Shown piece after piece: positions 6,856-12,083 of a DNA stretch of 12,083 nucleotides. The notes beneath the pieces are model-generated. The model was not told the origin of the DNA and ran no database searches. It was given only the letters and a program-made list of their open reading frames with translations. Within the stretch, counting starts at the first letter, position 1. Each line of letters begins with the position of its first letter. Position numbers and translations under genes: made by a program. Origin of the DNA: DATLGB01 sp035540675 (GTDB taxonomy: Bacteria > Actinomycetota > Thermoleophilia > Solirubrobacterales > Solirubrobacteraceae); NCBI GenBank assembly GCA_035540675.1, contig DATLGB010000059.1, positions 1 through 12,083 on the forward strand. Reading direction: 5' to 3'.

Positions 6856-6874
6856 CTGCGGCAAGTTCCGGATT

Positions 6875-6895
6875 GACGGCGCGTTGTAGGCCGTC
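6875..6895 (+). promoter_or_regulatory. Inverted repeat before the secreted-protein start
   Basis: GACGGC (6875-6880) and GCCGTC (6890-6895) are perfect arms around a nine-base loop, and the ATG begins two bases later at 6897. The only SD-like bases (AGG, 6888-6890) lie at the loop/stem edge, so the hairpin could limit ribosome access or end transcripts from the SDR gene. There is no T tract. Confidence 0.3.
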
Positions 6896-6896
6896 G

Positions 6897-7907
6897 ATGA
6901 CCAGACTTCCCGCCGCAGCCATCGCCGTCGTCCTCCTCGCACTGCCCGCTCCGGCCGCCGCCGCCGCGCCCGAGCCGGGATGCCACGGCATCCAGGTCAC
7001 GGACAAGGCCGGCGACAGCGCCAACAGCCTCAACACCTCGCAGGCCGGCAGCCCGAGCTCCGACATCACCGCCGGCTGGATCAACTACGACCCGGCCGCG
7101 CAGAAGGCCACGGCCAACGTCCGCGTCGTGGAGCTGACCGAGGGCGAGGTCGACCCGCCGTTCGTCGCGATCTCCTGGGAGTTCGCGATGACGACGGCCG
7201 CCGGGCCGCGGTTCGTGCGCGCCTACCAGGACTTCACCGGCATGGTGAAGTACACCTGGGGCGAGCCCCGCGCGATCACCGACGACCAGACGGCGCCGCG
7301 CGCCGGCGGCCCGACCACGGGCGCGCTGTTCCCGGGCAAGGACGGCGTGATCTCGATCGACATCCCGCTGGCCGACATGGGCGCCAAGCCGGGCACGCAG
7401 CTCAAGGCGCTCGGCATCGAGGTGCGGCAGTGGATCAGCCTCCCTGCCGCCGTGCCGAGCACCGGTCTGCCGCTGTTCTCGCCGGCGCCGGTCTACGACA
7501 GCGCGACCGGGAAGGCGATGACTCTCGAGCCGTGCGGGGCCGCCGCCCCCGCGGATCCCGCTCCCGGCGATCCGGCCGAGCCGGGCACGCCGCCGGCCCA
7601 GCAGCCCGCCAAGCTGGCGGTGAAGGTCACCGTGCCCAAGCTCACCGCGCGCAAGCTCGCCAAGGGGCGCCGCTTCACCATCGGCCTCAAGGGCACCGCG
7701 TCGCAGCTCGTCGCCCAGGTGCGCACGAGCACCCAGCCGGACGCGAAGGTGCTCGGCAGCGGCAAGCTCGCGCGCCTGAACAAGAAGGGCAAGCTCACGC
7801 TCAAGCTGCGCGGCAAGCTCAAGAAGGGCCGCTACGTGCTTTACATGAGCGGCCGCAACGCGGACGGTGCCGCGGCCGAAGGCGCGATCGGCCTCCGGGT
7901 CCGCTAG
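6897..7907 (+). CDS. Secreted beta-rich protein of unknown function with Lys-rich C-terminal tail
   Basis: I do not recognise a named family. The 336-residue product opens with a Sec signal (hydrophobic 5-24, Ala-rich cleavage area near 20-24). The mature N-terminal domain (about 28-213) begins GIQVTDKAGDSANS and alternates hydrophobic strands with the pattern of an extracellular beta sandwich; its opening recalls CBM9/DOMON-like domains, a tentative likeness only. Cys29 and Cys213 bracket the domain and could form a disulfide. A Pro/Ala linker (214-237) joins a Lys-rich beta tail (238-336) ending GRYVLYMSGR...LRVR, similar to the tail of the hydrolase at 4027-6024. ATG 6897 is preferred over TTG 6873, because the latter adds eight residues before the signal and lies in the inverted repeat. 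Its stop overlaps that of the convergent glycosylase gene. Confidence 0.8.
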   Translation: MTRLPAAAIAVVLLALPAPAAAAAPEPGCHGIQVTDKAGDSANSLNTSQAGSPSSDITAGWINYDPAAQKATANVRVVELTEGEVDPPFVAISWEFAMTTAAGPRFVRAYQDFTGMVKYTWGEPRAITDDQTAPRAGGPTTGALFPGKDGVISIDIPLADMGAKPGTQLKALGIEVRQWISLPAAVPSTGLPLFSPAPVYDSATGKAMTLEPCGAAAPADPAPGDPAEPGTPPAQQPAKLAVKVTVPKLTARKLAKGRRFTIGLKGTASQLVAQVRTSTQPDAKVLGSGKLARLNKKGKLTLKLRGKLKKGRYVLYMSGRNADGAAAEGAIGLRVR

Positions 7908-9106
7908 ACGCACGCCGCCAGAGCGGGGGCGAGGTCGCCGCGGGGGGCGACCTCGACCCGCTCGAGGCCGAGCCAAGCCGCCATCTCGTGCAGCGTCGCC
8001 GCGAGCCGCTCCGCCACCTCGCCGGGCGGCCCGGGCTCGGCGTGCGCGGCCTGCACGCGCAGCGCCCGGGCCTGGCGGTCCGCCTTGAGGTCGACCCGCG
8101 CGACGAGCCGGTCGCCGAGCAGGAACGGCAGCACGTAGTAGCCGTGCACGCGCTTCGGCGCCGGGACGTAGATCTCGATCCGGTAGCGCATGCCGAACAG
8201 GCGCTCGACGCGCGAGCGCTCCCAGATCAGCGAGTCGAACGGCCCGATCAGCGCCTGCGCGTCGACGCTGCGCGGAATGCGGGCGCGCGCGTCGAGGTAC
8301 GCCGGCCCGCGCCAGCCCTCCACCGCCACCGGAAGGAGCTCGCCGGCCTCGGCCAGCTCCGCGACCGCCCGCCGCGCCTCGCGCGCGGGCAGGCGGAAGT
8401 AGTCGCGCAGGTCGCGCTCGGCGGCCACGCCGCAGGCGCGGGCGGCGATGCGCACGAGCGACCGGATGGCGTCCGGCTCGGCGGGCGTCGGCGCGGCGAG
8501 CACGTCACGCGGCAGCACGCGCTCGGGCACGTCGTAGAGCCGCTCGAAGCCGCGCCGGCGCGCCGACGTGACGCGCCCGCTCCAGAACAGGAACTCGAGG
8601 GCGACCTTCGTCTCGGACCAGTCCCACCACGGTCCCGAGCGGCGCGGGCGCGCCTCCGCCAGCTCGCTCGCGGCGACGGGGCCGTGCTCGCGCACCGCCG
8701 CCTCCACGCGGTCGAGCAGGTCGGGGCGCTCGCGCGCGATCCGGCGCATGCGCCCCCACGCCTCGTCGGAGGCGCGCGCCATCCGCCAGCGCAGCAGCGG
8801 GTGCAGCGCGACCGGGAGCAGCGACGCCTCGTGGCCCCAGTACTCGAACAGCCGCCGCGGCGCGTAGTGGGCGGCCCGGTCGATCAGCTCGGGGTCGTAC
8901 GGCCCGAGGCGAGCGAAGGCCGGCAGGTAGTGCGCGCGGGCGAGGACGTTGACCGAATCGATCTGGACGAGCCCGACGCGGGCGAGGACGCGGCCCAGAT
9001 CCCGACCGCCCGGCGGTCGCTCCGGCCGCGCATCGGCGAAGCCCTGGGCCGCGACGGCGAGCCGCCGCGCCTCGGCCGCCGAGAGTCGCTCGCGCCGCAT
9101 GTCCAT
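7904..9106 (-). CDS. YcaQ/AlkX-type winged-helix DNA glycosylase (interstrand crosslink repair family)
   Basis: The protein has 400 residues and the HTH_42 (AlkZ/YcaQ) architecture of tandem winged helices. The catalytic-loop motif is Gln48-Ile49-Asp50 followed by Ser-Val-Asn. Family knowledge separates QxQ enzymes (AlkZ-like, crosslink-specific) from QxD enzymes (YcaQ/AlkX, broader on N7-alkylpurines and crosslinks), and this is the QxD form. Other blocks are FEYWGHEASLLP (87-98), WWDWSETKVALEFLFWSGRV (160-179, the segment joining helices) and the C-terminal GPFDSLIWERSR (288-299), KRVHGYYVLPFLLGDR (318-333) and ARVDLKADR (336-344). Expected role: base excision of alkylated or crosslinked DNA in the cytoplasm. 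ATG 9106 gives the usual N-terminus; ATG 9100 is an in-frame alternative two residues in. It is divergent from the DUF695-type gene. Confidence 0.9.
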   Translation of the reverse strand: MDMRRERLSAAEARRLAVAAQGFADARPERPPGGRDLGRVLARVGLVQIDSVNVLARAHYLPAFARLGPYDPELIDRAAHYAPRRLFEYWGHEASLLPVALHPLLRWRMARASDEAWGRMRRIARERPDLLDRVEAAVREHGPVAASELAEARPRRSGPWWDWSETKVALEFLFWSGRVTSARRRGFERLYDVPERVLPRDVLAAPTPAEPDAIRSLVRIAARACGVAAERDLRDYFRLPAREARRAVAELAEAGELLPVAVEGWRGPAYLDARARIPRSVDAQALIGPFDSLIWERSRVERLFGMRYRIEIYVPAPKRVHGYYVLPFLLGDRLVARVDLKADRQARALRVQAAHAEPGPPGEVAERLAATLHEMAAWLGLERVEVAPRGDLAPALAACV

Positions 9107-9157
9107 CAGTCATAGCGGCCGCTCAAGACGGCTCGTGCGCGGGCCGATGCCTGCGGC

Positions 9158-9631
9158 ATGTTCAAGCTCTCGCGTGGCCGCGGGCGCGGCGGTGACCTCG
9201 ACCCGCTCGAGTCGGCGTGGGCGCTGACGGAGGGTGGGACGCCCGACGACCCGATCTTCGTCCGCCGCAACGTCGGCGCGGAGCACCTCGCGGACAGCGG
9301 CGCGTACCCCGCGTACGTGCTCGTGCAGGTGCCGCTGCACGCCTGCGACGACCGGGGCATGCCGGAGGCGTCGGAGTTCCCGTACCTCGAGGCCGTGGAG
9401 GACGCGCTCGTCGCGGAGCTGACGGCCGGCGGCGCCGCCGTCCTCGTGCTCGTGATCACGCGCGACCGGCACCGGCGCTTCGTGGTCTACACGCGCGACG
9501 CGGCAGCGACGTCCGCCAGCGCGGACGCCGTGTCGCGGCGCTTCGAGCAGAGTCACCCCGGCCGCGAGTTCGGTGTCGGCCGCGGCGACGATCCGCAGTG
9601 GACCGTCTACCGTGGCTTCGCCCGCGCCTGA
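9158..9631 (+). CDS. DUF695-type protein of unknown function
   Basis: The small cytoplasmic protein has 157 residues, with no signal or membrane segment. It resembles DUF695 (often paired with an RraB-like fold). Recognisable elements are PIFVRRNVG (32-40), YVLVQVPLH (53-61), GMPEASEFPYLEAVEDALVA (67-86), RRFVVYTRD (105-113) and the closing DDPQWTVYRGF (144-154), all in the family's order. The length is typical for one DUF695 domain. Its function is not known; RraB itself inhibits RNase E, but that role should not be carried over. ATG 9158 lacks an SD; another ATG at 9147 is out of frame. The gene is divergent from the YcaQ/AlkX-type gene (51 bases between starts) and its stop is three bases from the sigma-factor stop. 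Confidence 0.75.
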   Translation: MFKLSRGRGRGGDLDPLESAWALTEGGTPDDPIFVRRNVGAEHLADSGAYPAYVLVQVPLHACDDRGMPEASEFPYLEAVEDALVAELTAGGAAVLVLVITRDRHRRFVVYTRDAAATSASADAVSRRFEQSHPGREFGVGRGDDPQWTVYRGFARA

Positions 9632-9634
9632 CCC

Positions 9635-10621
9635 CTACGGGCGCTCGGGCAGCCCGAACAGCGGGAACAGCGTCGCCGTGTCCAGGAACGCGTTGATGCC
9701 GGTTATGCGGCCGTCGGCGACCTCGAGCACCTGCAGCGCCCACGGCTCGTGCTCGCCGTCGGGGCCGCTCGGCCGGTACTGGCCGAACGCCGGCAGCCCG
9801 TTGGCCCAGGTCGCGATGAGCCGGGAGCCGCGGCACTCGGCACCGGGGCCGAGCATCCAGCGGCTGACGTTGTCGTGCCCGCGCATCCACAGCGCGTACG
9901 GCGGCATGGAGAGCGTCGCGTCCTCCGCGAGCAGCGCGGTCAGCGACTCCATGTCGTAGCGCTCGAAGGCGTCCATGTAGCGCGCGAGCAGGGAGCGTTT
10001 CTCGTCGTCGAGCTCGGCGCCGACGTCGTCGCGCGACGGCGGTGCGGCGTCGATCGCCGCGCGGGCCCGCTGCAGGGCGCTGTTGACGGAGGCGACGCTG
10101 GTGTCGAGCAGCTCGGCAACCTCGCTGGCCTGCCAGCGCAGGACCTCGCGCAGGATCAGCACCGCCCGCTGGCGCGGCGGCAGGTGCTGCAGGGCGGCCA
10201 TGAACGCGAGCTTGAGCGTCTCGCGCGACGCCGCGAGCTCGGCTGGATCGCCGGTCTCGGGCAGGACGCGGCCGTCGGGGATCGGGGAGAGCCACGTCAC
10301 CTCGGGCAGCTGTCGCCCCAGCGGCCCGGCGGCGGAGCCTTCGGGGCCGAAGTCCATCGGCCGCGCGCGGCGCTCGCGCCCGTCGAGCATGTCGAGGCAG
10401 ACGTTGGTCGCGATCCGGTACAGCCACGACTTCAAGGCGGAGCGGCCCTCGAAGCGGTCGAAGTTGCGCCACGCCCGCACGAAGGTCTCCTGCACGGCGT
10501 CCTCGGCCTCGAACGCCGAGCCGAGCATCCGGTAGCAGTAGCCCGTGAGCTCGCGACGGTGCTCCTCGAGGCGATCCTCGACGCGGGGCTCGGTGGCGAG
10601 ATCGGTCATCACGGCCATCAT
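9635..10621 (-). CDS. ECF-type sigma factor with C-terminal SnoaL/NTF2-like domain (SigG/TIGR02960-like)
   Basis: The protein has 328 residues. Region sigma-2 lies at about 20-90, with GYCYRMLGSAFEAEDAVQET (27-46), WRNFDRFEGRSALKSWLYRI and ATNVCLD. A spacer carries VTWLSPIPD (108-116), typical of this subfamily. Region sigma-4 is at about 130-190, with LQHLPPRQRAVLILREVL, the helix-turn-helix ASEVAELLDTSVASVNSALQRAR. A SnoaL/NTF2-like domain follows (about 205-315); in related sigma factors it senses or restrains activity in place of a separate anti-sigma factor, and no anti-sigma gene is visible here. ATG 10621 is supported by GAGGG six bases upstream, which overlaps the TGA of the MFS gene. 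ATG 10618 and 10609 are in-frame alternatives. The two genes are thus likely cotranscribed and translationally coupled. Confidence 0.93.
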   Translation of the reverse strand: MMAVMTDLATEPRVEDRLEEHRRELTGYCYRMLGSAFEAEDAVQETFVRAWRNFDRFEGRSALKSWLYRIATNVCLDMLDGRERRARPMDFGPEGSAAGPLGRQLPEVTWLSPIPDGRVLPETGDPAELAASRETLKLAFMAALQHLPPRQRAVLILREVLRWQASEVAELLDTSVASVNSALQRARAAIDAAPPSRDDVGAELDDEKRSLLARYMDAFERYDMESLTALLAEDATLSMPPYALWMRGHDNVSRWMLGPGAECRGSRLIATWANGLPAFGQYRPSGPDGEHEPWALQVLEVADGRITGINAFLDTATLFPLFGLPERP

Positions 10622-10630
10622 CGCATGCCC

Positions 10631-12083
10631 TCAGGCCGCCTCGGGGCAAGCCGGCTCGCGGGCCGCGGCCGGCGCCCGCTCCGTGCGCAGAACCGTGGCG
10701 CCGACGACCAGCGCGGCGAGCACGAACACGGCCGCGACGGCGAACGCGAGGTGGTAGCCGGAGACGAGCGCGGCGTCCCCCGCCGCGCCGGCGGCCGCCG
10801 CGTCGAGCGTCCGCTCGCTCGCCAGCGTCGCCAGCAGCGCCAGCCCGACCGCCCCGCCCACCTGCGCGGTCGTGTTGACCAGCCCGGACGCCAGGCCGGC
10901 GTCGCTCGGCGTCGCGCCGGACATCGCCAGCGCCATCAGGGCCGGGAAGCAGAGGCCGGCGCCTGCTCCGAGCAACACCATCACCGGCAGCACGTGCTCG
11001 ACGTAGCTGCCGGCGACCGGGGCGCGGGTGAACACGGCCAGCGCGGCGGCGACGAGGACCAGCCCCGCCAGGACGGGGCGCTTCGGCCCGAAGCGCGCGA
11101 CGACCCGGTCGGAGTAGCGCAGGGACAGCGTGCCCATCACGACCGTGCTGGGCAGGAACGCGAGCCCGGTCTGCAGCGCGTCGTAGCCCAGCACGCGCTG
11201 CAGGTACAGCGCACCGAGGAAGAAGGTGCCGAACATGCCGACGACCGACAGCGCCTGGATGGCGTTGGCGCCGGAGACGTTCGGCGAGCGGAACAGGCGC
11301 AGCGGCATGAGCGGGCTGGCGGCCACCGCCTGGCGCCACAGGAACGCCGCGAGCAGCGCGAGCGAGAGCGCCCCGAGCGCCAGCGTCGGCGTCGCGCCCC
11401 AGCCCTGGCGCGCCGCCGGCTCGACGATCGTGTAGACGAGCAGCATCAGCGACGCCGTGATCAGCAGCGCGCCGGGGACGTCGGCGCCGCGGCCGAGGCC
11501 GAGGCCGGCGTCGCGCCGCAGCAGCCGCCAGGCGAGCGCCGCAGTCGCGACGCCGATCGGGAGGTTGACGAAGAAGATCCAGTGCCAGTCGATCGCCTCG
11601 GTCAGGACGCCGCCGGCGACGAGCCCCACCGAGCCGCCGGCCGTGGCGACGAAGCCGTAGACGCCGATCGCCTTCGCCCGCTCGCGCGGGTGCGGGAACA
11701 TCGTCACGATCATGCCGAGCACGACCGCCGCGGTGAGCGCGCCGCCCAGGCCCTGCACGAACCGGGCGACGACCAGCACCGCCTGACTCTGCGCGAGCCC
11801 GCACGCGAGCGACGCCGCCGTGAACACCGCCAGGCCGGCGAGGAACACGTCGCGGCGGCCGAGCAGGTCGCCGAGCCGGCCGGCCAGCAGCAGCAGCCCG
11901 CCGAAGGCGATCAGGTAGGCGTTGACGACCCAGGCCAGGCTCGCCTGGGTGAAGCCGAGCTCGGACTGGATGGCGGGCAGGGCGACGTTCACGACGGTCG
12001 CGTCGAGCACGATCATCAGCACGCCGACGCAGAGGACGACGAGCGCCGTCCAGCGCGAGCGGTCGGAGTCGAGGGGCTGTCTC
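10631..12083 (-). CDS. DHA2-family MFS exporter, 14-TM EmrB/QacA type (5' end outside window)
   Basis: The reading frame is open to the right edge: before the GTG at 12022 it reads DRSRWTALVVLCVGV in frame, the normal first transmembrane helix, so the gene is truncated by the window and GTG 12022 is internal. The DHA2 signature LDATVVNVALP follows in TM1. Motif A is GRLGDLLGRRDVFLAG, and a motif C-like AGGSVGLVAGGVLTEAIDW-HW stretch precedes FFVNLPIGV. Hydrophobic segments continue to the C-terminus in a number consistent with 14 helices. Such proteins are proton-driven exporters of drugs or metabolites in the inner membrane; the substrate cannot be named. The C-terminus ends in a short cytoplasmic tail (EPACPEAA). 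Its stop is nine bases upstream of the sigma-factor start, with the SD of the latter overlapping the TGA. Confidence 0.93.
   Translation of the reverse strand, partial: RQPLDSDRSRWTALVVLCVGVLMIVLDATVVNVALPAIQSELGFTQASLAWVVNAYLIAFGGLLLLAGRLGDLLGRRDVFLAGLAVFTAASLACGLAQSQAVLVVARFVQGLGGALTAAVVLGMIVTMFPHPRERAKAIGVYGFVATAGGSVGLVAGGVLTEAIDWHWIFFVNLPIGVATAALAWRLLRRDAGLGLGRGADVPGALLITASLMLLVYTIVEPAARQGWGATPTLALGALSLALLAAFLWRQAVAASPLMPLRLFRSPNVSGANAIQALSVVGMFGTFFLGALYLQRVLGYDALQTGLAFLPSTVVMGTLSLRYSDRVVARFGPKRPVLAGLVLVAAALAVFTRAPVAGSYVEHVLPVMVLLGAGAGLCFPALMALAMSGATPSDAGLASGLVNTTAQVGGAVGLALLATLASERTLDAAAAGAAGDAALVSGYHLAFAVAAVFVLAALVVGATVLRTERAPAAAREPACPEAA

Noticed and set aside
6025..6942. Upstream extension of the secreted hydrolase to 6942
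   Set aside because: It is antisense to the SDR gene and would bury the signal peptide. ATG 6024 starts a normal secretion signal.
12020..12022. GTG at 12022 as the start of the MFS gene
   Set aside because: In-frame upstream codons up to the window edge encode the usual first helix (WTALVVLCVGV), so the gene continues beyond the window.

Overview
This is a very GC-rich, tightly packed stretch of bacterial chromosome. Base composition, very short gene gaps, weak or absent Shine-Dalgarno (SD) sequences, and secreted proteins with Arg/Lys-rich beta tails ending in RVR suggest a high-GC actinobacterium. Thermoleophilia (Solirubrobacterales-like) is the best guess, but no marker here proves it. 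I see no phage, transposon, CRISPR array or obvious foreign-composition island.

Left part (1-2597): the window opens with the 3' part of a plus-strand alpha/beta hydrolase. It converges on a minus-strand tRNA-Ser(GGA) across an imperfect palindrome. Upstream of the tRNA on the same strand lie an M29-type aminopeptidase and, 10 bases before it, a metallo-beta-lactamase-fold hydrolase, probably one operon. The hydrolase is divergent from hemW, a radical-SAM heme chaperone.

Middle (2598-7907): hemW and a secreted CocE/X-Pro dipeptidyl-peptidase-type hydrolase converge on a 247-base gap. The gap holds two direct copies of a 90-base element, each with a perfect hairpin. The hydrolase is divergent from a short-chain dehydrogenase, which is followed on the same strand by a secreted beta-rich protein of unknown function. 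The secreted hydrolase and this unknown protein carry related basic C-terminal tails, although they lie on opposite strands.

Right part (7904-12083): a YcaQ/AlkX-type DNA glycosylase converges on the unknown secreted protein, with the two stop codons sharing a CTAG. It is divergent from a small DUF695-type protein. That protein converges, with 3 bases between the genes, on an ECF-type sigma factor that has a C-terminal SnoaL/NTF2-like domain. The sigma factor is translationally coupled to an upstream 14-TM DHA2-family MFS exporter whose 5' end runs off the window.

Most genes belong to known families. The parts least explained by those families are the intergenic repeat pair, the shared C-terminal tail, the unknown secreted protein and the glycosylase/DUF695 pair.
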